Shown here piece after piece: positions 35,525 through 45,329 of a DNA stretch of 64,000 bases. The translations under genes and the position numbers were made by a program. Location: contig CBDDOJ010000002.1 in the NCBI GenBank assembly GCA_965231865.1, positions 1,860,001-1,924,000 on the forward strand, written 5' to 3'. Under the pieces are notes generated by a model. That model had not been told where the DNA came from. It ran no database searches and worked only from the letters and a program-made list of their open reading frames with translations. The stretch's first letter is position 1, and each line of letters opens with the position of its first letter. The stretch is from WTGA01 sp965231865. Lineage in GTDB: Bacteria; Pseudomonadota; Gammaproteobacteria; Arenicellales; Poriferihabitantaceae.

Positions 35525-37816
35525 CTAGTTTTTCCGGTTGCCGATATCGTCCGGCAAATCCTTGGGGATTTCAGGCGTCGCGGCGACCCCTCCCATGGAG
35601 TTGACCGATGCTCCGAACCCTTTCTGGTTGTTATTCCGGTTCTTCGGATGCTGGGGTGGAGGCGGAGGCTTGCCGGGCTGGGCGCTTTGCTGCTGGTGAA
35701 TCAGGTCATTGGTTTCAGTGGGGCCAAGATACCCCCCCTTGCCTTGGGCGTTGGTTTTTCCAGGCGATTTTGCCGGTTTGACCCCTGCCGTGTTGCGCTT
35801 GGTACCGGGTTTTCTTGCCGGTGCTTTTTTCCGCTGGGGGCGGGGCCTGGCCGGCTGTTTTTTGCCCTGGCTGGGTGTGCGGCCATCGGGCTTCGCCGAC
35901 TTCTTTTTCGGGGCACCCTGTGCGCCCCCTCTGGCGGGTCCCCGTTTTTTCGACGTGGTTTTTTTTCCTCTGCTTCGGTTTGGCTGACGGGCTGGCCGGT
36001 CCGGGCTGTCTGGACTCTTTCGCTGGGTTTTTCTCTTGGGTTTTTCCGGGGTGTCCGGCTCATCGTTCTTTGCGACCGGGTCTTCTTTGGGTGAGGCCCC
36101 GAACAACACGGAGGTCAGCCGCTTGATCAACCCGGGATGTTCCGAAGCGGGATGTTCCGGGGGTTTTGTCGTGGTTTCCGCCTGCATACGGACCGGTGGC
36201 GCTTCGTGACCGATCTGGTCCAACTGGACGCTGGGTTTTTCCGGCTGTTTCATCTTCAGGCTTGCCGTCACGCTGGCCTTGCGGGTTTCAATGTCCACTT
36301 TCTGCTCAAAACTGGAAACACCGGTGAGTGTATCCAGTTCATTGCTGGACAATCGCTTTATTTGAAAATGCGGGCTGTCCAGTTCATCGGTGGGAATGAT
36401 GATAATTCTGGATGCCAGGCGTGTTTCGAGCTGATTGAGTTCGTAGCGCTTTTCATTCAGCAGGTAGGTGGCCATATCCAGTGGCAACGTGACCTGGACC
36501 GCTTCCGTATTTTCTTTCAATGCGTCCTCTTCGATCAGCCGCAACAGGTTCAGCGAAGATGAAATCACGCTGCGTATGTTCCCCATCCCTTCGCAGCGGG
36601 GACATTGTCGGTAATTGACTTCACTGATTGAGGACCGCAATCGTTGCCGGGACATCTCAAGCAATCCAAAACGGGAGATCTGGCCAACCTGAACACGTGC
36701 CCGGTCTGCACGCAGTGCACCCTTGAATCTGGATTGGACCGTCTGCTGGTTCTTGTGGACCGACATGTCAATCAGGTCAATGACGATCAGTCCTCCCAGG
36801 TCCCGGATTCTCAATTGCCTGGCAACCTCCTCGACGGCCTCCAGGTTGGTGTGCAGGGCGGTCTCCTCAATGTCCGCGCCCTTGGTGGCACGGCCGGAAT
36901 TCACGTCGATGGAAATCAGGGCTTCCGTGTAGTCAATGGTGATCGAACCTCCGGACCGCAGCCTTACTTCCCGCAGGTAGGCAGCACTGATCTGGCTTTC
37001 AATCTGATAACGCGAGAACAGCGGGATGCTGTCCTGGTACAGTTTCAGCTTCCTGGCATTGTGTGGCATGACCTGGTTGATAAAACGCTGTGCACGTTCA
37101 TAGACTTCAGGGTCGTCGACGATAATTTCCGCGACATCAGCGGAAAGATAGTCGCGAATGGCCCGGACGATCAGGTTGCTTTCCTGGTAAATCAGAAAAG
37201 GGGCCTTGAGTTTCGCGGATTCCTGCTCAATGACTTCCCAGGTTTTCATGAGAAAATTCAGGTCCCACTGGAGTTCATCCTGGGTCCGGCCGATTCCCTC
37301 GGTTCGTGCAATGAGTGAATGCTGCGAATTCACATCCAGGTTCGCCAGCAACTGGCGTAATTCCGCACGGTCTTCCCCGGCGATGCGCCGGGAGATGCCG
37401 CCCCCCTTGGGATTGTTTGGCATGAAGACCAGGAACCGGCCTGCGAGACTGATGAAGGTGGTCAATGCCGCGCCTTTGGTACCGCGTTCATCCTTGTCTA
37501 CCTGAACGATCATTTCCTGACCTTCCCGGATGACGGTATCAATTTTTACATTGGAGATGGGTGTCTTGGAATTATAGTTTTGGAAATAATCGCGATAGAT
37601 TTCCTTGAAGGGAAGGAATCCCTGTTTCTTGGCGCCATAGTCGACAAAACACGCTTCCAGGCTGGGCTCCACCTTGGTGACCTTGCCCTTGTAGATATTT
37701 CCTTTTTTCTCGGACCTGACGGCGGATTCCAGATCCAGATCAATCAGTTGTTGCCCGTCTACCAGGGCTACACGAAATTCTTCCGCATGCGTTGCATTAA
37801 ACAACATTCTTTTCAT
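35525..37816 (-). CDS. rne: Ribonuclease E
   Basis: The main mRNA-decay and RNA-processing endonuclease and degradosome scaffold. The N-terminus MKRMLFNATHAEEFRVAL is typical, followed by the S1 domain (GNIYKGKVTKVEPSLEACFV), the 5' sensor and DNase-I-like catalytic part (ALISIDVNSGRATKG), and the zinc link CPRCEG with Cys at about residue 404, the same position as in the E. coli enzyme. The tail after about residue 530 is Lys/Pro/Arg-rich and of low complexity; at 763 residues it is shorter than the 1061 of E. coli, so scaffold sites may differ. A good GAGGTAACA ribosome site precedes the ATG. Confidence 0.96.
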   Translation of the reverse strand: MKRMLFNATHAEEFRVALVDGQQLIDLDLESAVRSEKKGNIYKGKVTKVEPSLEACFVDYGAKKQGFLPFKEIYRDYFQNYNSKTPISNVKIDTVIREGQEMIVQVDKDERGTKGAALTTFISLAGRFLVFMPNNPKGGGISRRIAGEDRAELRQLLANLDVNSQHSLIARTEGIGRTQDELQWDLNFLMKTWEVIEQESAKLKAPFLIYQESNLIVRAIRDYLSADVAEIIVDDPEVYERAQRFINQVMPHNARKLKLYQDSIPLFSRYQIESQISAAYLREVRLRSGGSITIDYTEALISIDVNSGRATKGADIEETALHTNLEAVEEVARQLRIRDLGGLIVIDLIDMSVHKNQQTVQSRFKGALRADRARVQVGQISRFGLLEMSRQRLRSSISEVNYRQCPRCEGMGNIRSVISSSLNLLRLIEEDALKENTEAVQVTLPLDMATYLLNEKRYELNQLETRLASRIIIIPTDELDSPHFQIKRLSSNELDTLTGVSSFEQKVDIETRKASVTASLKMKQPEKPSVQLDQIGHEAPPVRMQAETTTKPPEHPASEHPGLIKRLTSVLFGASPKEDPVAKNDEPDTPEKPKRKTQRKSPDSPDRPARQPNRSRGKKTTSKKRGPARGGAQGAPKKKSAKPDGRTPSQGKKQPARPRPQRKKAPARKPGTKRNTAGVKPAKSPGKTNAQGKGGYLGPTETNDLIHQQQSAQPGKPPPPPQHPKNRNNNQKGFGASVNSMGGVAATPEIPKDLPDDIGNRKN

Positions 37817-39326
37817 TTGTTACCTCACTGAACCTGATTGGCGAACTTGTGTTCGCCACCGTCAGGCCATTCTTATTTATCCCGGTTGGGGGACAAATGA
37901 TGAAAAACCATGGAATGCTTAACGGTGAGCCAATAGAGAAAAAAGAATGGGGCGGGCGGGAGAGGGAGCCTTCATGAAATATAACTGCATGATTAACAGG
38001 CTACCCTGGTGACTAATAACCAAACCAACAATGATTTCCCTCATCAGTGATGAGCGGAATGCTGAAATTCCTGGGAATCCGGATTGGCCTCACCCATATA
38101 CAGCGCCTATTTTTGTTCACAGTCGCCTTTCCAGGTGTCTCCATCATCCGGTTTCGCTTCTCCAATTCTTGTTTCGTGCACAATGCCGCCTGATCCAGGG
38201 AAACCTGGCAGGATGATTTGCAAACATCAGGCATCGTTCGTCAGCGGTCCGGGTCCTCGTGATTTTCGTGATTTGGCGAAACCGACCGACAGCGATTGTC
38301 TTCTATCGTTTCACGGCAACTTCCTGATGTACCAGGATGCAGGGTGCAAACCCTCTCCCCGTTTCCGGTGTGCCATGACCTTTGACCCTTTTACAGGCTC
38401 CGTATGGGCGTTCCATCCGATATGTGACCGCCATTTGCGGTCACCAGTCAAACTATTCGTTTTGTCGAATGGGCACTCACAGACAGACAAGACTCAAAGC
38501 CTGATATCCAGTGATTTGAATACGAGAAATCCCATTTCCCCCGGAAAATCTGGTTTGTTGCTGATCATGCACCTGTCTGCAGTGGGCGACTCAGCACCAG
38601 AAGACTGTTCCGGTCGACCAAGCGACTATAACAAGCTTGTGGGGGGAACACAAGACAATCAAAGCCTTGTGTCAACGCAAAGTATAAGTGTCCCCTTTTG
38701 CCCCCGCTTCCCCAGGTCGGGTGACATCGGCTTGAATTAACCGAAGAAGTTTTTCCATTTACAAGTGTCCCCGTATGTCTTCGGGGCAACAGGGGCAACG
38801 CGTACGCTTCCCCCGAAACCGCCAATGGTTGATCGATGGACTCTCGGCAAATCAGCCATGGCATCAACCATCAGACGGAACCGTATCACGGTCCATTGAC
38901 GATTTTCCCATGAGTACACGGCACGGCGCTGGCGCACATGGATAACGTGGCGGGTGGGCCAAAACTTTCTGTACGGTGAATGTTCAATCACCGCGGGCAA
39001 GCGCAGGGTTCAGCGAAATCCCAGTGCAATCTCCCTGTGACCTCGAGAAGTAACGCGTCGCACAGGGCCGGGAATTCATTTTGGACCCGATCATGCCTTG
39101 TGAATCGCCAAAAGAGATTCCGACGCTGGGAAAAATCAGAAATAGAGTGAACACGCTGGTTTAGTATTATTTGCCCATAATAATAGGCATAATATAGCTT
39201 AATGCATATTTTAAAAGGCATTTTTTCCTTGATTGCTGCGGACATTCCTGTTAAATATGATTATAATATTGGCCATTAGATATCCTGATGACCATTCATC
39301 CAGTCTTTTTGTGTTCAGTGTCAATG
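37817..39326. other. 1.5-kb non-coding stretch upstream of rne and hipB
   Basis: No convincing gene. The part next to rne probably is its long 5' leader, which in enterics carries autoregulatory hairpins. Around 38680-38790 the motif AAGTGTCCCC occurs twice (38686-38695 and 38762-38771) within about 80 bp. Frames here have poor starts and no family look, and may be remnants of a mobile or REP-associated element. The divergent rluC often found beside rne is absent. Confidence 0.45.
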
Positions 39327-39659
39327 ATGGCAAAGCAACGAACCTATACCCAATACGCCCAGGAGGCCGCTGCGCTCATGGGGGAACAGATCAAGCTGGG
39401 ACGCAAGCAACGCCGGTGGTCTGAAAAAAATCTGGCGGACCGTGCGGGCATCTCCCGGAGCACGCTGCAAAAAATTGAAAACGGAAAAATGGGCTGCGCC
39501 GTTGGCCTGGTCTTTGAGGTTGCAACCCTCGTTGGCGTAAAACTGTTTGAGCCTGACAGCATGCCGCTTTCAAAGCATATCGAGCATACGCGGGATCAAA
39601 TCGCACTGCTGCCACAACGCATAAAAGCGACGAAAAAGACGGTGCGCGATGACTTCTGA
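39327..39659 (+). CDS. hipB: HipB-like antitoxin, XRE-family regulator
   Basis: A 110-residue helix-turn-helix protein. The HTH is LGRKQRRWSEKNLADRAGIS then RSTLQKIENGKMG, followed by a basic C-terminal helix (RIKATKKTVRDDF). It overlaps hipA by 11 bp, the standard order for hipBA, so it should both neutralise HipA and repress the operon. I preferred ATG at 39327 (MAKQRTYTQYAQ); an ATG at 39324 and a frame from 39288 are possible. The ribosome site is weak. Confidence 0.88.
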   Translation: MAKQRTYTQYAQEAAALMGEQIKLGRKQRRWSEKNLADRAGISRSTLQKIENGKMGCAVGLVFEVATLVGVKLFEPDSMPLSKHIEHTRDQIALLPQRIKATKKTVRDDF

Positions 39660-40938
39660 CTCGATTGGAAAAGATCCAGAGAAAGAAGCGTTTGTCTGGG
39701 TGTGGCTGCCGGACAAAACCCAGCCCATTGTCGCCGGACGGCTGGAAGCTGACTCTTCTCATGGACGCGGCACGGTCTTGTTCAACTACGGCAGGAGTTA
39801 TCTGGAACGGATCAACGACGGCCAGTCTGTCATGTCCATCTATGAGCCCGAATTGCCATTGGAGGCGGGAGCGTTGCCCCTGCCCACAGGGCTGGCCATG
39901 CCCGGCTGTATCCGCGATGCCGCTCCCGATGCGTGGGGACGGCGTGTGATTATCAACAGGAAACTCGGACTTAAGGGTGCTGGCACGGATACCGCTGAGC
40001 TGGACGAACTGACCTACCTGCTGGAATCCGGATCAGACCGGGTCGGGGCACTGGATTTTCAGCGTTCGCCGACCGAGTATGTGCCGCGTGCCGCGAACAA
40101 TGTCCGCCTGGAAGCGCTGATAGAATCCGCCGATCGGGTTGAAAAGGGCGTTTCCCTCACATCGGAACTCGATCAGGCATTGTTCCATGGCACATCGATT
40201 GGCGGTGCGCGTCCGAAAGCCTTGATCGAAGATCAGGGCAAAAAGTATATCGCCAAGTTTCCATCCAGCACAGATCTCTACAGTGTTGTGAAGGCAGAGT
40301 TCATTGCAATGCGATTGGCTGCGATGGCAGGACTCCATGTAGCGCCCGTGAAATTGGCCAAGGCGGCCAACAAAGACGTGCTCCTGATTGAGCGCTTTGA
40401 TCGTTTGCCAAAGAACCGGCAATGGTCACGCAAAACGATGGTGTCGGCACTGACGATACTCGGTCTTGATGACATGATGGCCCGGTACGCCAGCTATGAA
40501 AAACTCGCTGAAATCATTCGCCTCCGTTTTTCTGACCCCAGGGACACTCTGAAAGAGCTGTTCTCCCGGCTGGTGTTTAATATCCTTTGCGGCAACACCG
40601 ACGACCATGCCCGCAATCACGCCGCATTCTGGAACGGAAACGAACTGATCCTGACACCAGCCTATGACATTTGCCCACAAGGCCGCACCGGGAATGAGGC
40701 ATCACAGGCCATGTTGATAACCGGCAATCATAATCTCAGCCAACTAAAACTGTGCCTTCAGACAGCCCGGCATTTTTTTCTCTCTGAGGAGGATGCACAC
40801 GCTGTATTTAACCGCCTGATCGAGACCATTGAACAAAATTGGCAAGTGGTTTGCGATGAAGCCGACCTGAGTGAAGTGGACCGATCGCTTCTTTGGGGGA
40901 GACAGTTCCTTAACCCCTATTCGACCACGACCGAATAG
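39649..40938 (+). CDS. hipA: HipA-family serine/threonine kinase toxin
   Basis: HipA-type toxins phosphorylate glutamyl-tRNA synthetase or other targets and cause growth arrest. The 429 residues show an N-terminal HipA domain (GLAMPGCIRDAAPDAWGRR), the ATP-binding loop TSIGGARPKALI with the lysine in YIAKFPSS, the catalytic loop ILCGNTDDHARNHA and the metal-binding Asp in LTPAYDICPQ. All main kinase elements are present, so it is probably active. Start ATG lies inside the end of hipB. Confidence 0.93.
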   Translation: MTSDSIGKDPEKEAFVWVWLPDKTQPIVAGRLEADSSHGRGTVLFNYGRSYLERINDGQSVMSIYEPELPLEAGALPLPTGLAMPGCIRDAAPDAWGRRVIINRKLGLKGAGTDTAELDELTYLLESGSDRVGALDFQRSPTEYVPRAANNVRLEALIESADRVEKGVSLTSELDQALFHGTSIGGARPKALIEDQGKKYIAKFPSSTDLYSVVKAEFIAMRLAAMAGLHVAPVKLAKAANKDVLLIERFDRLPKNRQWSRKTMVSALTILGLDDMMARYASYEKLAEIIRLRFSDPRDTLKELFSRLVFNILCGNTDDHARNHAAFWNGNELILTPAYDICPQGRTGNEASQAMLITGNHNLSQLKLCLQTARHFFLSEEDAHAVFNRLIETIEQNWQVVCDEADLSEVDRSLLWGRQFLNPYSTTTE

Positions 40939-41458
40939 TGCCGTGACTCCAGGCCACGGAGACCCTGGAGTTCCGGGGAATTCCGGGAATCGGAGAGGGA
41001 GACCTGGAACTGGAAGCGGATGGACCGGACCGGCTGAATACGGATATTGACTGCTCCATGGCGGCGGGGATACGCAGTGATCTGATTTCTTCCCGGGGGA
41101 ACCAGAGCCTGTCCCGCCCCTGTGAGGGAAGCCCTGTGGACGAGAACGGATTCGGGATGTACTGGCCTTGACCTCACCCTAGGCTGGCGCTGAACACCGG
41201 TCCCACACGCCGTCGGACCGGCCTCCCGAACCCGTGCACTGTGCCAGGACGACGACAGAATACCGAACATGTCCCCGGTGTCGAGGCCGAGGCCTGCTGG
41301 CAGACCACCGATACCACGACGGGTCCGGTCAACTGCCCCGCAACCTGCTTGCCTGCCAATACCGCGGTCTCCCCGGTGCCCACTGCAGGATTGGTCCGCA
41401 GAATCACAACAATGGATTGTATTCGGAACACACAGTGTGTAAACTCTCGCGCCTCAAC
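40939..41458. other. Intergenic region before tRNA-Val
   Basis: About 520 bp with short GC-rich inverted stretches (for example near 40970-40985, GTTCCGGGGAATTCCGGG). A minus-strand frame crossing 41174-41644 is an artefact of reading through the tRNA. I see no gene. Confidence 0.5.
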
Positions 41459-41535
41459 AGGCGCGTAGCTCAGTTGGTTAGAGCACCACCTTGACATGGT
41501 GGGGGTCGTTGGTTCGAATCCAATCGCGCCTACCA
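41459..41535 (+). tRNA. tRNA-Val (anticodon GAC)
   Basis: A 77-nt cloverleaf: acceptor AGGCGCG pairs with CGCGCCT, the D-arm contains GCTCAGTTGGTTAGAGC, the anticodon stem CCACC/GGTGG encloses the loop TTGACAT (anticodon GAC, valine), and the T-arm is GTTGG-TTCGAAT-CCAAT. The CCA end is encoded. It lies just upstream of thrS. Confidence 0.96.
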
Positions 41536-41669
41536 GAAACCATAAAATAACCCGGTCAGTCTGGCCGCTGATGTCCGGAATGAAAGATTCAGGGATTGGT
41601 CGTTTGATCCCAGAAACCACGCGCTCTGTTGTAGGGAGCGCCACTGAAACAGCTCAATAGTCCATTGCC

Positions 41670-43574
41670 ATGTTGCAGATTGCCCTTCCTGACGGCTCCA
41701 TTCGGGCCTATGATCATCCAGTCACCATTGCGAATGTCGCCCATGACATTGGTCCCGGTCTCGGGAAAGCGGCGATTGCGGGAAAAGTCAATGGCCGGAT
41801 GGTGGACACCAGCACCCGGTTGTCCGACGACTGTACGCTGGAGATTGTGACCGCGGGAAGCGAAGAAGGGCTGGAAATTATCCGGCATTCCACCGCGCAC
41901 CTGCTGGCACAGGCAGTCAAGCAGCTTTTCCCCAGCACCCAGGTCACCATCGGGCCGGTCATTGAAAACGGTTTTTACTACGATTTTTCCTACCCGGCCG
42001 GTTTTTCCGAAACCGACCTGGAAAGGATTGAAGAACGCATGCTGGCGTTGGCCCGGGCGGATCATGTGGTGGAGCGGTCGGTCATGGACCGTGACGAAGC
42101 GGTGGACTATTTTTGCAGGGAAGGAGAGCAGTACAAGGCGGATATCATCCGCAGCATTCCCGACAGTGAGCCGATCTCCCTGTATGGCCAGGATGACTTT
42201 ATTGACCTGTGCAGGGGCCCCCATGTGCCCAGTACCCGCCATCTCAAGGCGTTCAAGCTGATGAAGGTGGCCGGTGCGTATTGGCGGGGGGATTCCCGCA
42301 ATGAGATGCTGCAAAGAATTTATGGCACCGCCTGGGCGGATGCCAGGGCATTGAAGGCCTACCTGAGGCAACTCGAAGAGGCGGAAAAGCGGGATCATCG
42401 AAAACTTGGCAGGCAGCTGGACCTGTTCCACATGCAGGAAGAGGCCCCTGGAATGGTCTTCTGGCATCCCCGGGGATGGACGCTGTACCAGATTTTGCAG
42501 CAGTACATGCGCACTGAGCAGCAAAAAAGAGGGTACCGGGAAATCAATACGCCGGAAGTGGTGGATTTCACCCTGTGGAAAAAATCCGGTCACGCCGATA
42601 AATTTGGGGAGGACATGTTTTCAGTACAGTCGGAAGGACGCGACTTTGCCCTCAAACCCATGAATTGTCCGTGTCACGTCCAGGTATTCAACCAGGGATT
42701 GAAAAGTTATCGGGACCTGCCTCTGCGGTATTCGGAATTCGGGTCCTGCCACCGCAACGAACTCTCCGGTGCACTGCATGGGCTGATGCGGGTTCGTGGT
42801 TTCGTGCAGGACGATGGGCATATATTCTGCACCGAAGATCAGATCCAGGACGAAGTGTCGGACTTTATCGATTTCCTTCATCATGTTTATTCCCGGCTCG
42901 GGTTTACGGATATCCTATACCGTCTTGCCACACGGCCGGAGAATCGCGTGGGCACCGATGAAAGCTGGGAGAAATCCGAAGCGGCCCTGGCCCGGGCGCT
43001 GGACCACAAGGGATTGCCCTGGGAGGAATTGCCGGGGGAGGGGGCTTTCTATGGACCCAAAATCGAATTTTCCCTGAAAGATGAGATCGGGCGCATCTGG
43101 CAGTGTGGTACCATGCAGGTGGATTTTTCCATGCCGGGAAGACTGGATGCCTCCTATATTGCGAAAGACGGTTCCCGGAAAACCCCGGTCATGCTGCATC
43201 GTGCACTGCTTGGCTCCATGGAGCGTTTTATTGGAATACTCATCGAAAACTGGGACGGAAAATTTCCGGTGTGGCTGTCTCCCGTTCAGGCCGTGGTCAT
43301 GAATATTACGGACAAGCAGCGGAAATACGCCCGCAGGGTCGAAAAAACATTGAAAAAACAGGGATACCGGGTGGAATGCGACTTGAGAAACGAGAAGATC
43401 GGTTTTAAAATCCGCGAGCACACATTACAGCGCATCCCCTATTTACTTATTGTTGGTGACCGGGAAGTCGAAACCAATACCATTTCTGTTCGGGCGCAAG
43501 GTGGAGAGAATCTCGGCACGATGTCCATCGGGGAATTCGCCGGTGCGTGCCTGACCGATGGCAACAGTGAGTAG
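41670..43574 (+). CDS. thrS: Threonyl-tRNA synthetase
   Basis: Charges tRNA-Thr. Order: N-terminal TGS domain (MLQIALPDGSIRAYDHPVTI), editing domain with RHSTAHLLAQAVKQLFP, class II catalytic core with the zinc-site NCPCHVQVF, motif 2 region CHRNELSGALHGLMRVRGF and motif 3 near LHRALLGSMERFIGIL, then the anticodon-binding domain. 634 residues, full length. Start ATG at 41670. It heads the classic thrS-infC-rpmI-rplT-pheST-ihfA order. Confidence 0.98.
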   Translation: MLQIALPDGSIRAYDHPVTIANVAHDIGPGLGKAAIAGKVNGRMVDTSTRLSDDCTLEIVTAGSEEGLEIIRHSTAHLLAQAVKQLFPSTQVTIGPVIENGFYYDFSYPAGFSETDLERIEERMLALARADHVVERSVMDRDEAVDYFCREGEQYKADIIRSIPDSEPISLYGQDDFIDLCRGPHVPSTRHLKAFKLMKVAGAYWRGDSRNEMLQRIYGTAWADARALKAYLRQLEEAEKRDHRKLGRQLDLFHMQEEAPGMVFWHPRGWTLYQILQQYMRTEQQKRGYREINTPEVVDFTLWKKSGHADKFGEDMFSVQSEGRDFALKPMNCPCHVQVFNQGLKSYRDLPLRYSEFGSCHRNELSGALHGLMRVRGFVQDDGHIFCTEDQIQDEVSDFIDFLHHVYSRLGFTDILYRLATRPENRVGTDESWEKSEAALARALDHKGLPWEELPGEGAFYGPKIEFSLKDEIGRIWQCGTMQVDFSMPGRLDASYIAKDGSRKTPVMLHRALLGSMERFIGILIENWDGKFPVWLSPVQAVVMNITDKQRKYARRVEKTLKKQGYRVECDLRNEKIGFKIREHTLQRIPYLLIVGDREVETNTISVRAQGGENLGTMSIGEFAGACLTDGNSE

Positions 43575-43759
43575 ACTGTCCGGGTAATTGTTGAGATAAT
43601 GCGGGAATGGTGTATCGGCCAGGGATACCACGGCTACGCGGAAAAACCCGGTGTCATGCAGTGATCCGATGAGAGCCGCCGTATGCAGCGGGAGTGCCTG
43701 AAAAGGGTGCAACTCCAGACCGGAGAATCCGGTTGCCCTGAATGCTAAATTGATTATAC

Positions 43760-43774
43760 GAGGAACCAGACATA
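43760..43774 (+). promoter_or_regulatory. Ribosome-binding site and AUA start of infC
   Basis: GAGGA (43760-43764) lies 7 nt before ATA at 43772-43774. Reading from this ATA gives M-A-R-T-K-Q-R-N-L-N-E-K-I, which matches the normal IF3 N-terminus. No ATG, GTG or TTG occurs at this point. Rare starts at infC are known to let IF3 repress its own translation. Confidence 0.75.
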
Positions 43775-44290
43775 GCCAGAACAAAACAGAGAAATTTAAA
43801 CGAGAAAATTACCAGCGACCCGGTCCGGGTGATCGGAAGCAATGGAAATCAGCTGGGTATTCTATCCCTTAAAGAGGCGATGGCAGCTGCAGAGGAAGAG
43901 AACCTGGATCTTGTTGAAATTTCACCCAACGCCGCCCCGCCTGTTTGCAAGGTAATGGATTATGGGAAGTTTCTTTACAACGAAAGCAAGAAACGGCAGG
44001 ATGCCAAGAAACGACAGAAGCAGATTACCATCAAGGAAATCAAATTTCGTCCGGGCACCGATATTGGAGATTACCAGATCAAACTCAGGAAACTGACGGA
44101 GTTTCTTCAGGTCGGCAACAAGACCAAGGTGACCATGCGGTTCCGGGGCAGGGAGATGGCACATAAGGAACTGGGGCTGGAGATGCTGGACAGGGTGAAG
44201 AATGACCTGTCTGAGATTGCGGAAATCGAGCAGACCCCGACTCTTGAAGGTCGGCAGATGGTCATGGTGATGGCGCCCAAGAAGCGATAA
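43772..44290 (+). CDS. infC: Translation initiation factor IF-3 (AUA start)
   Basis: IF3 keeps ribosomal subunits apart and checks the start codon. From ATA 43772 the protein has 172 residues. Markers: NLNEKITSDPVRVIGSNGNQ, LVEISPNAAPPVCKVMDYGK, IKEIKFRPGTDIGDYQIKL and the C-terminal RFRGREMAHKELG with EGRQMVMVMAPKK. The first standard start codon in frame (GTG 43829) would cut 19 conserved residues. Use of a non-canonical start suits the IF3 autoregulatory loop. Confidence 0.9.
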   Translation: MARTKQRNLNEKITSDPVRVIGSNGNQLGILSLKEAMAAAEEENLDLVEISPNAAPPVCKVMDYGKFLYNESKKRQDAKKRQKQITIKEIKFRPGTDIGDYQIKLRKLTEFLQVGNKTKVTMRFRGREMAHKELGLEMLDRVKNDLSEIAEIEQTPTLEGRQMVMVMAPKKR

Positions 44291-44434
44291 AGCAAGAAGC
44301 GATAAAGGTGGCCCGCAACCCGGTTTGACCGGGAGGTTGTCCGAATCAGCAAGAAGTAGTCCAATCCAGAACTACCATTGCTTTGAACATGAATATCAGT
44401 GGGATCAAGACCACTGCAAATACTGGAGAAAACA

Positions 44435-44632
44435 ATGCCAAAACTGAAAACCTGCAGAGGGGCTGCAAAGCGCTTCAAGCGGACATCGACGGGAAAATTC
44501 AAGCGATCGCAGTCGCATCTGAATCATATCCTGACCAAGAAATCCACCAAACGCAAACGTCATCTTCGCCACGCCAGGCTGGTGCACGCCGCTGACCATG
44601 CGGCGGTCAAGCAGATGTTGCCATATCGCTGA
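44435..44632 (+). CDS. rpmI: 50S ribosomal protein L35
   Basis: A 65-residue basic ribosomal protein: MPKLKTCRGAAKRFKRTSTG, then KRKRHLRHARLVHAAD and MLPYR at the end. ATG 44435 follows a GGAG ribosome site. The 144-bp gap after infC is where enteric bacteria carry the L20-binding control element; I could not draw a secure pseudoknot here. Confidence 0.97.
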   Translation: MPKLKTCRGAAKRFKRTSTGKFKRSQSHLNHILTKKSTKRKRHLRHARLVHAADHAAVKQMLPYR

Positions 44633-44645
44633 ACGGGAGTCGATC

Positions 44646-45005
44646 ATGCCAAGAGTAAAACGCGGGGTTACGGCCAAGGCCCGACACAAAAAAGTTCTCA
44701 AACAGGCCAAGGGCTATCGGGGTGCACGCAGCCGTTTGTTCAAGGTCGCCAAACAGGCGGTGGATAAAGCGGGTCAATACGCCTACCGGGACCGCAGACA
44801 GCGCAAACGTCAATTCAGGGCATTGTGGATCGTCCGGATCAATGCGGCGGCCAGGGAGCATGACATGAATTACAGCCGATTTATCGCTGGCCTGAAAAAA
44901 GCGGCCATTGACCTCGACAGAAAAGTGCTGGCCGACATCGCAGTGAATGACAAGGTCACCTTCGGCCGTCTGGCGGAACAGGCAAAACAGGCGCTGGCCA
45001 GTTAA
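44646..45005 (+). CDS. rplT: 50S ribosomal protein L20
   Basis: A 119-residue early-assembly 23S rRNA-binding protein: MPRVKRGVTAKARHKKVLK, then GYRGARSRLFKVAKQAV and the conserved RRQRKRQFRALWIVRIN. In enterics L20 represses rpmI-rplT translation. GGGAG precedes ATG 44646. Confidence 0.98.
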   Translation: MPRVKRGVTAKARHKKVLKQAKGYRGARSRLFKVAKQAVDKAGQYAYRDRRQRKRQFRALWIVRINAAAREHDMNYSRFIAGLKKAAIDLDRKVLADIAVNDKVTFGRLAEQAKQALAS

Positions 45006-45329
45006 CCTTTCCGGGATGGGTGTGCCGGGGACGCGGTTTCGTTGTCCCACTTTGCATTGTGTGATCACTGTGCGGTTGACCCATTGCCAATGAAGGGGTA
45101 ATTTGGTTACCATTTTGTTTTTCAACCACGGAGTATTGGTTCATAACTGCGGTTGCCGGGCCCCTGCAAAGTCTCCGTCTGCCTGAATTTGTGATCAGAT
45201 GGAATCCCGATGCTGCCCGATTTCTGCAGAATCGGTGTCGGCACGCAATGCGGGGGTGGCAGGCGGGTAACCGGAGAAACGTACCGTCTGTCCATCCACG
45301 ACCTATCAATCCAGGATTAATTTTTATTT
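45006..45329. other. rplT-pheS intergenic region
   Basis: 324 bp. In enterics pheST is controlled by attenuation with a Phe-rich leader peptide (pheM); I see no Phe-rich short frame here. The only terminator-like structure is at 45097-45122. Confidence 0.5.
45097..45122 (+). terminator. Weak rho-independent terminator or attenuator before pheS
   Basis: Stem GGTAA / TTACC around a TTTGG loop is followed by the U-rich run ATTTTGTTTTT. The stem is short (5 bp), so it may act as a partial terminator between rplT and pheS. Confidence 0.4.

Noticed and set aside
38084..38740. 218-codon plus-strand frame in the rne-hipB gap
   Set aside because: Low-quality sequence, no family look, no ribosome site; treated as chance.
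41174..41644. 156-codon minus-strand frame
   Set aside because: It reads through the complement of tRNA-Val; such frames are a known false gene around tRNAs.
41670..41700. Possibility that thrS begins at TTG 41673
   Set aside because: ATG at 41670 is directly upstream and gives the usual N-terminus.
45006..45329. Phe-rich leader peptide (pheM) before pheS
   Set aside because: No short frame with a run of Phe codons is seen; only a weak hairpin with a U-rich tail remains.
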